A stretch of DNA of 64,000 bases, from the NCBI GenBank assembly GCA_910574885.1, contig CAJTDD010000018.1, positions 40,462-104,461 on the forward strand, read 5' to 3'. Made by a program: the position numbers and the translations under genes. Shown piece by piece: positions 35,597 to 44,316 of the stretch. The notes under the pieces were generated by a model. That model was not told the DNA's origin. It did no database searches and saw nothing but the letters and a program-made list of their open reading frames with translations. Positions within the stretch are counted from its first letter, which is position 1. Each line of letters begins with the position of its first letter. This stretch comes from Lachnospiraceae bacterium (GTDB lineage Bacteria; Bacillota; Clostridia; Lachnospirales; Lachnospiraceae).

Positions 35597-35673
35597 CCAC
35601 TTTTTGCAGGGATATGTATGGGTTCGCTTGTCTGTCAACGAGACAAGACACTAATTATGGAAGGATTGACGAA

Positions 35674-37077
35674 GTGGACAGGAAAAAAAAGATTAATCAA
35701 AAATGGATGATTCGGAGTATTGCCGGATTTCTGATCGTTATGGCGGCCGGCGGGGTTATTTCCAGGGCGGCAGCCTCTATGCTGATAGCTCAGGTGGGAG
35801 TAGAGAAGGTGGGACGGGGAAAGCTGTCTTATTCTTACGATGGGAGCGGTATTGTGGTGACGGTACAGCAGGACCAGATATTTTTATGGCCTGAACAGCA
35901 GGTGGAATGGGTGGCAGATCCGGGAAGCACGGTAAAAGCGGGGGAGCGTCTGGTTCAATTCCGTAAGGAGTATCTGCAGCAGTCAATTGATAAGAAACAG
36001 GCTGAACTGAACCAGTTAGAATTGCAGGTATCACAGCAGCAGGTGTCTGCCAGGGAACCGGCGAGGGTTCCGGCAACGACAGGGGCAGGACATACGCTTT
36101 CCGAGGCGCAGCTTGGGCTTCAGACGGCCCAGCAGAAAGCGGCGGAGGCGGAGGCAGCCTACAACCAGTTTATTAATTCGCCTGTACCGGATGGGGAAGA
36201 GGACGACGTTGCTGCGAAGATGCAGGAGCTGGAAGCAGCACTTCAGGAAGCGAATGCAGAAGTACAGACAGCCCAGCAGGCCGTAAACCAGGCACAGAAT
36301 GCTTATGAACTGGCAAGACAGGAGGATGCGGCCCAGAATACGAATGCAGCAAATGCGGCCCAGGCGGCGCTTTTGGGAGCCGAAGCAGCGCAGGTGCAGG
36401 TTGAACAGGCCAGAAAGGAGCTGGAACGGCTTTTGTCCTATCAGGCGGCAGACGGTAAGATCTGCGCAGTTTCAGATTGTACCGTATTGCAGGTTGGTGT
36501 GCAGGCCGGCGCGGTGACTACAGGCTCGGAAATCTTTGTGACTGGGAGCGGCGGTTTCCAGCTAAAGGGCATGGTCAAGGCAGAAGATAAAGAAAAATTA
36601 AAGGTCGGCGCCGAAGTGGGAGTCCAGCTTGCAGCAGGGAAGAAAAAAACCGTAAAGATTGAATCCATAGGAATGGAGACGGGAGAAACAGCAGGGGCAG
36701 GCAGCGGGGACGATGCGGCAGGCCAAGGCGCTTCTTCTATGCAGACATTCTGGCGGGCGCCGCTTCCGGAGAATACAAATGTGGGAGGCGGGGAACAGTT
36801 TACCTGGAGTATTGAGACCTCATCAGAAAAAGAGTATGACCAGATTATACCGCTTAGCGCACTGCGGGAAGATGCAAATGAAGCATACTGTCTGGTTCTT
36901 TCCGAGGAAGACCGTATGCTTGGCACGCTGCAGACTGCAAAGCGCGTTCCGGTTACTGTGTTAGAGAAAGATGCGAAAAGTGCGGCAATCACTTCCACGC
37001 TTACGAACACGGATCAGGTGATTGTATCATCTGAAAAGTATGTGGTAGAAGGAGACCGGGTAAGGCTAAAAGAGTAA
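35674..37077 (+). CDS. HlyD/RND-type membrane-fusion adaptor protein
   Basis: 467 residues from GTG 35674 (GGAAGG nine bases upstream); the long upstream frame overlaps the permease and is a shadow. One N-terminal membrane helix, a barrel/lipoyl half-motif (VEWVADPGSTVKAGERLVQF), a long coiled coil (~130-280, rich in Q, A and E), the second lipoyl half (CTVLQVGVQAGAVTTGSEIF) and a beta-barrel/proximal domain. Such adaptors usually work with MacB/LolE-type exporters, so its position after an importer-type permease pair is unusual. Confidence 0.8.
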   Translation: MDRKKKINQKWMIRSIAGFLIVMAAGGVISRAAASMLIAQVGVEKVGRGKLSYSYDGSGIVVTVQQDQIFLWPEQQVEWVADPGSTVKAGERLVQFRKEYLQQSIDKKQAELNQLELQVSQQQVSAREPARVPATTGAGHTLSEAQLGLQTAQQKAAEAEAAYNQFINSPVPDGEEDDVAAKMQELEAALQEANAEVQTAQQAVNQAQNAYELARQEDAAQNTNAANAAQAALLGAEAAQVQVEQARKELERLLSYQAADGKICAVSDCTVLQVGVQAGAVTTGSEIFVTGSGGFQLKGMVKAEDKEKLKVGAEVGVQLAAGKKKTVKIESIGMETGETAGAGSGDDAAGQGASSMQTFWRAPLPENTNVGGGEQFTWSIETSSEKEYDQIIPLSALREDANEAYCLVLSEEDRMLGTLQTAKRVPVTVLEKDAKSAAITSTLTNTDQVIVSSEKYVVEGDRVRLKE

Positions 37078-37163
37078 AAACGGATATGCGGATGATAATT
37101 ATCTATGAAAGTGATAAGAATGGGATCAATGCATTTTGTATGGAAACAGGCATAGGTGAGAGA

Positions 37164-38330
37164 ATGAGAATAAGATGGCAGAAAATCAGAATCCTGGTGC
37201 TGATGCTGGTATTTGTCATGGTAAATATCTGGATCATAAACGGGCTTTTGCGGTTAAAGGAACAGGCAGACATGATTTCCTTGTCTTATCCGGCAGGGGC
37301 AGTGACAGAAACGGCTTTTGAGCAATGGAAAAAAAGTGAAGACAGTGAGATTTTTTCAGAAGGGGCAGTCTGGAAAGCATGCGGGGATTTCAAGGTGTTG
37401 TCCGAGGATACCGGGCACGACCAGAAAGTATCCTGCTATCAGATGAAGGGGCAGCCGACCGCCGTCTTTGGGAAGGAGCTGGCTGACGGAAGGTATTTTA
37501 CGGAAGGAGAAAAGAATGTCTGTCTGCTTGACCAGGATACGGTCCGGCAGTTGTTTGGCTCGGATAGTGTGCTGGGGTTGGAAGTCAGAATGGATGAAAA
37601 GAACTGGCAGATTGCCGGAGTGCTGAAAGGGAGTGCTCCTATCTGTGTGATTCCGGCAGAGGAAGGGGAAGTATTTGACGGGATTACGGTGCGCAAAAAA
37701 GAGGAGGACCAGTCTGTAAATCAGGCGGTCAGTATCATTGATGCGCTATTTGGAAGCACTGACGGCCAGCAGATAGACGGCCAGCTGTATTATGTTCTGG
37801 ATAGTCTGCTGTATTTTATGATTCTGGCAGTTTCTCTGATTGTGATTGGAATTGCGGCTTCGAGGAAAACCCGTAAGAAGCCAAAAAGGATAGAGAATGA
37901 AAAAGCGGAGGAACGGATGGGTGCCAAAGCGGCGGAGATCGGCAGGCGGTGTATCCTGCCGTGCTGTCTGGCGGCAGCGCTCGTGATAATGATAGCGGGA
38001 GTAAATGCGGCGGATCCGGGAAGCGATTACCTGCCTACCTACTGGTCGGATTTTGAATTTTTCAGCAGGCTTTTTAAGGATATGGCAGAGCAGATACAAA
38101 GTCTTGCCGTTCATCAGGAGTTTTTTGTCTGGCAGAAGATGTTTGGCCTTTGGCGGAGGGTTATTCTGGCGGAGGTTCTTGCAGGGGTATTGATACTGCT
38201 GGTCTGTATGGATTTCCTTTTGTACCTGCGGGTTCGCAGGAAGAAAAAGGGGAGAGGCTGGATTGCTTCACTTGTACATCAGATTAGGAGAGTAGGAATG
38301 TGTGGTGAGAGTTGTGGTAGAGTAAAATAG
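37164..38330 (+). CDS. MacB-like membrane protein with extracytoplasmic core
   Basis: 388 residues from ATG 37164 (AGGTGAG upstream). A membrane helix at ~7-30, an extracytoplasmic region to ~220 (GKELADGRYFTEGEKNVCLLDQD, QLFGSDSVLGLEVRM, WQIAGVLKG) resembling the periplasmic core of MacB/FtsX proteins, then three membrane helices near 225-245, 280-300 and 345-370. It lacks the clear FtsX permease domain and an ATPase. Likely partner of the adaptor protein just upstream. Confidence 0.65.
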   Translation: MRIRWQKIRILVLMLVFVMVNIWIINGLLRLKEQADMISLSYPAGAVTETAFEQWKKSEDSEIFSEGAVWKACGDFKVLSEDTGHDQKVSCYQMKGQPTAVFGKELADGRYFTEGEKNVCLLDQDTVRQLFGSDSVLGLEVRMDEKNWQIAGVLKGSAPICVIPAEEGEVFDGITVRKKEEDQSVNQAVSIIDALFGSTDGQQIDGQLYYVLDSLLYFMILAVSLIVIGIAASRKTRKKPKRIENEKAEERMGAKAAEIGRRCILPCCLAAALVIMIAGVNAADPGSDYLPTYWSDFEFFSRLFKDMAEQIQSLAVHQEFFVWQKMFGLWRRVILAEVLAGVLILLVCMDFLLYLRVRRKKKGRGWIASLVHQIRRVGMCGESCGRVK

Positions 38331-38354
38331 AAATTATTATTATTTTCTGAAAAA

Positions 38355-38379
38355 GTGGTGCTGAGAGGTTCAGCACCAC
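38355..38379 (-). terminator. Minus-strand terminator of the CIRCE-controlled operon
   Basis: GTGGTGCTG pairs with CAGCACCAC around a 7-base loop. On the minus strand the stem is followed by TTTTTC, so it ends the 38915-38411 transcript. Confidence 0.7.
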
Positions 38380-38410
38380 TGGTGTAGTAATTTAAAATTA
38401 TAGCTAAGAT

Positions 38411-38638
38411 TTAAAATTTAGTATCTTTGGGTGGACAAGGATCATTACCGTAGCTATCCTTATCACGAATGCGGCCATGTCGGTCATGAATTACAAGTTC
38501 TGACTGCTGGCGTATCGCAATATCTCTGCCGTAAGCAATTGCTTCTTTTTGTGTATCAAAAGTTTTTGTTGCCCGGACTGCATTTTCTCGTTTTAATTGC
38601 CATTTCCCATCATTAGGAACTACATGTTGATTTGCCAT
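38411..38638 (-). CDS. DUF2188-like small protein
   Basis: 75 residues from ATG 38638 (AAAGGAG upstream). Compact and hydrophilic: HVVPNDGKWQLKRENAVRAT, then FDTQKEAIAYGRDIA and ELVIHDRHGRIRDKDSYG. This matches the DUF2188 pattern (V-P..-G.W.V...G..RA, ..T..EA...A, ...L.IH...G.I....SYG). Function unknown. Second gene of a small operon with a CIRCE-bearing promoter. Confidence 0.8.
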   Translation of the reverse strand: MANQHVVPNDGKWQLKRENAVRATKTFDTQKEAIAYGRDIAIRQQSELVIHDRHGRIRDKDSYGNDPCPPKDTKF

Positions 38639-38657
38639 ATAAAACATCTCCTTTACA

Positions 38658-38915
38658 TTAAGCTGCTGTATAGTGTTTCCAGGGTATTCTGGATGGGTGT
38701 ATATTTGCCAGAAAGCGTACAATATCTTTGCGACCGTCGTATGTTGGAATACCTTTTTGGTTCTGCGCCATCAGAATTATAGGAATATTTCCAAAGTAAC
38801 GCATAAAACCTAGGCGAATGGATTCTTTTTCTGTACTGGTTAAAACATGTGGTTTTACAACCACAATTGCAAAAGTAACCCCTTGTTCTTTAATGAGAGC
38901 TCCATCAAATGACAT
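38658..38915 (-). CDS. Small unknown protein, first gene of a CIRCE-controlled operon
   Basis: 85 residues from ATG 38915, with GGAGG upstream. An alpha/beta-looking sequence (GVTFAIVVVKPHVLTSTEKE, YFGNIPIILMAQNQKGIPTYDGRKDIVRFLANI) without membrane segments or a motif I recognise. Read with its promoter and HrcA-type operator, it should be heat- or stress-induced. A DUF2188 gene follows 19 bp downstream. Confidence 0.7.
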   Translation of the reverse strand: MSFDGALIKEQGVTFAIVVVKPHVLTSTEKESIRLGFMRYFGNIPIILMAQNQKGIPTYDGRKDIVRFLANIHPSRIPWKHYTAA

Positions 38916-39047
38916 ATTTTTTCCTCCTTCCTCATAAAACTGGGAAAGGTAAATTGCTTAAATGCAATACAAAACTGTTGAACTCTCTGCATTTATATGA
39001 TAAGATTCAAGTGCTACGTTGAATTTGTACAATGCAGATTCAGTTTG

Positions 39048-39075
39048 AAAGATGGTCGAGAGGCCATCTTTTTAC
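39048..39075 (+). terminator. Hairpin with plus-strand T-run in the leader region
   Basis: AAAGATGG (39048-39055) pairs with CCATCTTT (39064-39071), then TT. On the minus strand it lies in the 5' leader of the 38915 transcript. Confidence 0.45.
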
Positions 39076-39080
39076 CTTTA

Positions 39081-39107
39081 TTAGCACTTATATAAAATGA
39101 GTGCTAA
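39081..39107. promoter_or_regulatory. CIRCE element (HrcA operator)
   Basis: TTAGCACTT-N9-GAGTGCTAA differs from the CIRCE consensus at one base of the left arm, and the 9-bp spacer is exact. It lies about +10 to +36 of the predicted minus-strand promoter at 39123-39151, the usual CIRCE position. Confidence 0.85.
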
Positions 39108-39122
39108 TGCTCCCGTAAGTAA

Positions 39123-39151
39123 AAGATAACATATAGAATGTTTCTTGTCAA
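39123..39151 (-). promoter_or_regulatory. Minus-strand promoter ahead of CIRCE
   Basis: On the minus strand TTGACA (39151-39146), a 17-bp spacer and TATCTT (39128-39123). It drives 38915 and 38638 through a leader of about 200 bases. Confidence 0.6.
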
Positions 39152-39215
39152 GAGAGATTAAGAGAAAAAAACTCTAATATGAATTAAAATAGAGAGAAAA
39201 AAGCATATAAATCTA

Positions 39216-39245
39216 TTGACACAAGAGAATTATTCACAATATAAT
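39216..39245 (+). promoter_or_regulatory. Consensus promoter of the RloA/RloB pair
   Basis: TTGACA (39216-39221) and TATAAT (39240-39245) with an 18-bp spacer, 66 bp before the ATG. Confidence 0.75.
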
Positions 39246-39277
39246 GGATAGTATATTAATATAAATAGAATAAATAT

Positions 39278-39310
39278 AGTAGAAAGAGAGTAGAAAGAGA
39301 GTAGAAAGAG
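39278..39310. repeat. Three perfect 11-bp tandem repeats at the start codon
   Basis: AGTAGAAAGAG occurs three times without a gap and the third copy abuts the ATG at 39311. Each copy carries a weak purine-rich ribosome-site-like AGAAAGAG; there is no stronger one. Confidence 0.85.
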
Positions 39311-40684
39311 ATGTTTATAGGCTTTTCAGTCAGTAATTATTTGTCATTCAAAACCGCGCAAACAATGTCAATGGCAGCATCTAAGGTGGCAAGGCATAAG
39401 GAACACATTTTAAATGGCAATGGAAAGAAAATATTAAAAACAGGACTTATCTATGGCGCTAACGCAAGTGGAAAGAGTAATTTAGTGAAAGCGATTGATT
39501 TTTCAAGAGATATTATATTAGACGGCTTGGGAGAGGTTGATTTAAACAAAAAATATTTTAGAATATCCGGTGGGTGTTATAAGACACCAGGAGTTTTTGA
39601 GTACAGGCTGATCACACATACGGGGAAGGAATATTCTTATGGGATTGCGATATCCTATGCAGAAAAAGAAATTCTTTCAGAATGGTTGATTCGTATAGAG
39701 AAAAGTGGCACAGAGACTTATATTTTTAATAGGAATATTGACGAAAATGGCATAAATCTTACTGAAAGTGAAATTAAAATTAAAGATGCTGAAGAAAAAA
39801 TGAGATGGGAAATTTATTTGGGCGATTTTGGTGAAAATATATCTGAGTCTATGAAGAAAAAAACCATTTTAAGTGATATAGCTGAAAGAAGCAACGGCAG
39901 GCAAGGAGTCTTTTCTGAAATTCTAGATGTTTTTATTTGGTTTCAAAGCATGATAATCATATTTCCGACCAGTCAATATAGTGGTTTAAACCAGATGGTT
40001 GAAGATGAGCAGATCAGAAATGTTTTTTCAAAACTCCTAAAATATTTTGATACTGGTATTGAATCTGTGGAATCAAAGCTAGGACAAATGGAGTTTGATA
40101 AAATTTTTGAAGGTATCCCGAAGGAAGACGCTGAAAAATTAAAAGCCAGAATTTCGAATGATATAGGGGATGCTCCTGTAATGTTCAAGGTAAGTAGTCA
40201 GGTATACTCTTTAAGTAAAGATGACGAAGGGAATATTATTACGACAAAAATGATGCAAAACCATGGTAACATGCAGGAGCTTTTTGAATATTTAGATGAA
40301 TCTGATGGAACACAAAGGTTATTTGACCTTATCCCCTTATTTTATGAGCACAATGGAAATAGGGTTATTTTTATTGATGAAATTGACAGAAGCCTTCATA
40401 CGAATCTTACCCGGAAATTTCTTGAGCTGTTTTATCAATTGACAGAAGATGATACGAGCCAGATAATTGCAACAACGCATGATATTAACTTACTGGATTT
40501 GGATCTGGTCAGACAGGACGAAATTTGGTTTGTAAAAAGAAAAAGGGATCATAGCTCAAATTTATATTCGTTAAATCGCTACAAGGAACGTTACGATAAG
40601 AAAATAGACAAAGAATATTTATTGGGACGTTATGATGCTATACCGATATTTGATGAAGGGGTGTTGGAGGATATAAATGCATAA
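39311..40684 (+). CDS. RloA-type AAA/ABC-like ATPase (defence pair)
   Basis: 457 residues. SMC/ABC-like ATPase of the AAA_15/AAA_21 kind: Walker A GANASGKSN at ~49-57, a signature-like SDGTQRLFDLIP, Walker B RVIFIDEIDRSLH and the H-loop ATTHDINLLD. The middle is a helical insertion. It is followed with an 8-bp overlap by a RloB-like Toprim gene, the arrangement of RloA/RloB abortive-infection pairs that reside in restriction loci and mobile elements. The ATPase probably restrains or activates the partner nuclease on phage sensing. Confidence 0.82.
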   Translation: MFIGFSVSNYLSFKTAQTMSMAASKVARHKEHILNGNGKKILKTGLIYGANASGKSNLVKAIDFSRDIILDGLGEVDLNKKYFRISGGCYKTPGVFEYRLITHTGKEYSYGIAISYAEKEILSEWLIRIEKSGTETYIFNRNIDENGINLTESEIKIKDAEEKMRWEIYLGDFGENISESMKKKTILSDIAERSNGRQGVFSEILDVFIWFQSMIIIFPTSQYSGLNQMVEDEQIRNVFSKLLKYFDTGIESVESKLGQMEFDKIFEGIPKEDAEKLKARISNDIGDAPVMFKVSSQVYSLSKDDEGNIITTKMMQNHGNMQELFEYLDESDGTQRLFDLIPLFYEHNGNRVIFIDEIDRSLHTNLTRKFLELFYQLTEDDTSQIIATTHDINLLDLDLVRQDEIWFVKRKRDHSSNLYSLNRYKERYDKKIDKEYLLGRYDAIPIFDEGVLEDINA

Positions 40685-41548
40685 TCGTTACAGGTTAACA
40701 TCAACGGTATATGACCGGGAAGATGAGACTCAGAAAATTATCCCGGAAAAAAGGTTTTCCTGTCCGTAGAAGGAAATTTGACAGAAAAAGAATACTTCGA
40801 CGGCTTATCGAAAAATAGAGTGAAAATAGGCATTAACGCAAAAGTTGACGTAGAGGTTTTACGTAGGGGAAAGAAAGATACGAACAGTGCACCTCAGCAG
40901 GTAATAGAGTTATTAGAAGAATACATCAGGCTTAGAGAGCAAAACGTAGATGATATTTTACAAGAAGTGTCAGAACAATTTAAGGAAATGTTTTCACTGG
41001 ATTTTATTAAACAATTCCTGGAAGACCCTGATAAATTACCAAAGAAACAAAAGAATTTGTTTGCTACTGAATTGAAGAAAATAGGCTATGATATCAATTA
41101 TCGGAAATATTTAAAGAAATATAATGATGAGCTAGATGAGTTTGCCGTATTGATCGACAGAGATATGCAGACACATTCAGAATCTAATATGCTTGAATGT
41201 ATTAAGTATTGTAGGGATAATGGATATAAATGTTATATTGCGAATCCTTGTTTTGAGTTTTGGTTGCTTATGCATTTAGCTGATATAGAAGTGGAATTTG
41301 GCGATCAGTTAGATGAAATTAAAGAAAATAAGAAGGTTTCGGAGCAGCATACTTTTGTAAGTAAGGAAGTATCGGACAGAGCACATCACGGGAAAAGTGG
41401 TATTAATTTTGCCAGAAAATATTTGCCTTATATTGATAAAGCAGTCATTCAGGCAAAAAGGTTCCCTGGTGATGAATATGAATTGGTGGATAGCATAGGG
41501 TGTAATTTATGGAGATTGATCGAAGAACTAAAAATGTATGGGAAATAG
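40677..41548 (+). pseudogene. RloB-type Toprim nuclease, frameshifted in an A-tract
   Basis: The ATG at 40677 overlaps the RloA-like stop. The frame runs 25 codons to the A6 run 40747-40752 and stops at 40767. One additional A would join it to the downstream frame as ...PEKKVFLSVEGNLTEKEYF, which restores the Toprim catalytic E of RloB proteins. The downstream frame (ending 41548) carries FAVLIDRDMQTHSE, the DxD motif, and NPCFEFWLLMHLAD, a RloB hallmark. The internal TTG at 40778 starts just past the catalytic E. Full product about 290 residues. Currently off unless slippage on the A-run restores the frame, or the base is a sequence error. Confidence 0.72.
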
Positions 41549-41606
41549 ACAACGTTATAGCAAGGGAGACCGAAGGGAAATTCTATATTCCCTTCTACAG
41601 ATTAAA

Positions 41607-42297
41607 TTAGCGATTATAATAATTTTCAAAGTTTTTAGTGGAGCGTTTGCTGTATTGTTTGTACAATATTTCAAAGTCTCTGTCTATCAAGGCAATAATA
41701 TCAAGTTCATTAATAGCAATTTTTGTCTCATTTTCTTTACATAGCAGAAGAAATGTATTGCGGATAATATAGTAAAGCATAATAGAGATTTCAAAATAGT
41801 GCAGTATGGGATATTTTACTATCTGTGTGACATGATTTATAAAAGTGTTCGAGTTCCTCCAATTCTGAAATCTTGCATATCTTCTTATTCTTGAGATATG
41901 TGATAATGCCATAAACAGAGTACAGAAACTTTCTTACTACGTCATGATATCCGTTTATAAAATCTACCCAGCCAAAATGAAGATAATCAACCTTATTTTT
42001 TGCATTTTTACAGATGCGATTCTCAAATAATATATCAAATTCTTCAGAATATATCTGAGTACAACAGGATTGTTTAATCTCAAATGTTGTGAATTTTTCA
42101 TGCCATTTATATAGTTCACTTTGCGAATTTGATATCAGAAGTTTAAGGTATATTTCGATTGCTCCCCGGCATAATGGATATGCGCCGCCAAGCAGATTGT
42201 CTTCCATGAGCGATAGAGCCGAAAATCCATTATGTAATATACTGTAATAAAACTGTATGATTCTCTCGTAAAAACTGTACAATAAAGTATAACACAA
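41607..42297 (-). pseudogene. Degraded unknown gene with frameshift
   Basis: A frame from about 42297 (only a TTG, no ribosome site) encodes a helical protein (LLGGAYPLCRGAIEIYLKLL, HFGWVDFINGYHDVVRKFLY) and stops after KISHTALF. Dropping one T from the T4 run (41793-41796 on the plus strand) continues it as EISIMLYYIIRNTFLLL to 41607. The result resembles an abortive-infection or DUF-type helical protein of about 230 residues, missing its true start. I do not recognise the family. It is convergent with rloB. Confidence 0.5.
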
Positions 42298-42398
42298 TAT
42301 AAAGAGGCTGTGTAAAGTAATTTATTTCGTGAAATTTGTGGATTTCATTGGACAATATGCAAAGATGGCCTTTCATTTTGCAAAAGACGGGTAGTTTA

Positions 42399-42427
42399 TT
42401 GTAAAGGATGTATATAGATGGTATAAT
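42399..42427 (+). promoter_or_regulatory. Promoter of the first two-component system
   Basis: TTGTAA (42399-42404), 17-bp spacer, TATAAT (42422-42427), about 65 bp ahead of the ATG at 42493. Confidence 0.55.
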
Positions 42428-42492
42428 AAATGAACGGGGACGTAGCGATACATGTAGAATTATAAAAGAAAAATCCAGAGGAAGATAATATA

Positions 42493-43203
42493 ATGAAACA
42501 GATTTTACTGGTGGAAGATGATTTAAGTTTAATTAGCGGACTTTCTTTTGCAGTCAAAAAAGAAGGATATGGGATAGATGTTGCCCGCACAAGCCTGGAA
42601 GCTGATACGCTCTGGACTGATGGAAAATACGACCTGGTTATTCTGGATGTCTCCCTCCCTGACGGTTCCGGTTTTGATTTGTGCAAAAAAATGCGTCTGA
42701 CTTCCAGGGTTCCGATTATGTTTTTAACTGCTGCGGATGATGAGACGGATATTGTCATGGGGCTTGATATCGGCGGGGATGATTATATCACGAAACCATT
42801 TAAGCTGGCTGTGTTCCTGTCAAGGGTGAATGCCCTGCTCCGCAGAAGCGGCAACTTTGCTCAGGAGAAATCGGAGCTTAGCTCCAATGATATCACGGTG
42901 GAACGCATAAAAGGAGAAGTTTATAAAAGAGACGAGCAGCTTGACCTTACGGCAAGTGAATATAAACTGCTGTGCCTGTTTATGGAGAATCCCGGCATTG
43001 TACTTTCACCTGAGCAGATTTTAAACAGGCTGTGGGATTGTGATGAAAACTATATCGACAATAATACGCTTACGTCCTATATACGGAGACTCCGTATAAA
43101 GATAGAGGATGATCCCGGAAAGCCGGAAAGAATTGTAACCGTCCGCCGTATGGGCTATAAATGGAATCCGGTGGAGGGAGGCATGGAATCCAGGAAGATG
43201 TAA
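42493..43203 (+). CDS. OmpR-family response regulator
   Basis: 236 residues. Receiver with EDD at 8-10, D52 in LVILDVSLPDG and K in YITKPF. C-terminal winged helix with LTASEYKLLCLFMENPGIVLSPEQIL and the recognition region DNNTLTSYIRRLRIKIED. Precedes a histidine kinase with very short extracytoplasmic loops, as in BceRS-type bacitracin-sensing systems. Confidence 0.9.
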   Translation: MKQILLVEDDLSLISGLSFAVKKEGYGIDVARTSLEADTLWTDGKYDLVILDVSLPDGSGFDLCKKMRLTSRVPIMFLTAADDETDIVMGLDIGGDDYITKPFKLAVFLSRVNALLRRSGNFAQEKSELSSNDITVERIKGEVYKRDEQLDLTASEYKLLCLFMENPGIVLSPEQILNRLWDCDENYIDNNTLTSYIRRLRIKIEDDPGKPERIVTVRRMGYKWNPVEGGMESRKM

Positions 43204-43228
43204 AGGAAACATCTTGTAGAGGTGTATT

Positions 43229-44257
43229 ATGAAGATACTGGCAAATCAAAAAATAAAAGCGCTGTTCTGTAAAATTCTTCTATATATAATAGGGTTTTCA
43301 GTGTTTTTTATTGTTTTCATGCAAATTGGCGCCACACTGGCAGCTCTCTACATTGGAATTGGCGCTTTCGTCATGGGATTCCTGATTATATTAGCATGCT
43401 ATGGATATTTTAAAGAACAGAATGAGATTATGGAGAAGGCAGTGTGGCAGATTAGGGAATATATTTCCGGCAGCAAAGACGCACGTATCGAATGTTATGA
43501 TGAGGGAGAACTATACAGGCTGTTTCATGAAGTGAATTCTTTGGTTTCTATCCTGAACGCACATATTGAGAAGGAAGGGAAAGAGAAGGAGTTCTTGAGA
43601 AATACGATATCGGATATTTCCCATCAGTTAAAGACTCCCCTGGCAGCCTTAAATATTTATAACGGGATTTTGCAGGGAGAGGCGGAAAATCTGCCTACGA
43701 TTAAAGAGTTTGCCGATCTTTCCGAGCAGGAACTGGAAAGGATTGAAACATTGGTACAGAATCTGTTAAAGATTTCAAAATTTGATGCGGGTACAATTGT
43801 AATGGAGAGGAAAACGGAAAATATATCTGAGATGATGGAACGTATCAAAAAGAGTTTCCGTTTTCGTGCCGGACAGGAAGAAAAAGAGATTATTCTTTCT
43901 GGAGATGAATCTACAGACTTTGTCTGTGACCGTAACTGGCTGATGGAGGCAGTGATAAATATTGTAAAAAATGCTTTGGACCATACGGAAAAGGGAGGTT
44001 TTGTCTGGATTGAGTGGAAGATGTCAGCGTCTTCGCTGCAGATTGCCATAAAGGATAACGGGACTGGAATCCATCCGGAGGATCTGTATTATATTTTTAA
44101 GAGGTTTTACAGAAGTCGGTATTCCAAGGATACACAGGGAATTGGTCTTGGCCTGCCTCTTGCAAAATCTATTATTGAAGCGCATGGGGGCAGTATTGCA
44201 GCTGACAGCGGATTAGGGGCCGGCTCGGCATTTTATATAAATTTTCCTACTCTCTGA
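43229..44257 (+). CDS. Intramembrane-sensing (BceS-like) histidine kinase
   Basis: 342 residues. Two adjacent membrane helices (~13-32 and ~36-60) with almost no loop, so it cannot bind a ligand outside directly; such kinases sense through an ABC permease. H-box SDISHQLKTPLAAL, N-box NIVKNALDHT, G1 IKDNGTGIHPED and G2 TQGIGLGLPLAKSI are all present. The LolE/BceB-like transporter at 46.2-49.4 kb is the likely partner. Confidence 0.87.
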   Translation: MKILANQKIKALFCKILLYIIGFSVFFIVFMQIGATLAALYIGIGAFVMGFLIILACYGYFKEQNEIMEKAVWQIREYISGSKDARIECYDEGELYRLFHEVNSLVSILNAHIEKEGKEKEFLRNTISDISHQLKTPLAALNIYNGILQGEAENLPTIKEFADLSEQELERIETLVQNLLKISKFDAGTIVMERKTENISEMMERIKKSFRFRAGQEEKEIILSGDESTDFVCDRNWLMEAVINIVKNALDHTEKGGFVWIEWKMSASSLQIAIKDNGTGIHPEDLYYIFKRFYRSRYSKDTQGIGLGLPLAKSIIEAHGGSIAADSGLGAGSAFYINFPTL

Positions 44258-44259
44258 AA

Positions 44260-44273
44260 GTTTCTTGATATTT
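44260..44273. promoter_or_regulatory. Shared GTTTCTTGAKATTT motif, copy 1
   Basis: GTTTCTTGATATTT lies 44 bp before the second response-regulator gene. Nearly the same 14-mer recurs at 46109-46122 before the ABC transporter, so it is a candidate regulator-binding site. Confidence 0.45.
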
Positions 44274-44316
44274 TCGTGCTAAAATAGAGATCTATCAAAC
44301 ATTTGGAGGAAATCAG

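Noticed and set aside
35440..35673. Upstream extension of the HlyD-type gene
   Set aside because: It overlaps the permease in another frame and lacks a ribosome site; GTG 35674 is better placed.
39081..39107. CIRCE acting on the RloA-like gene
   Set aside because: The plus-strand promoter lies about 110 bp downstream of the element, whereas the minus-strand promoter places it at +10.
42297..42345. GGCTGTGTAAAG-like sequence as an IS256-type insertion-sequence end
   Set aside because: Only one possible end is seen, with no transposase or matching inverted repeat nearby.
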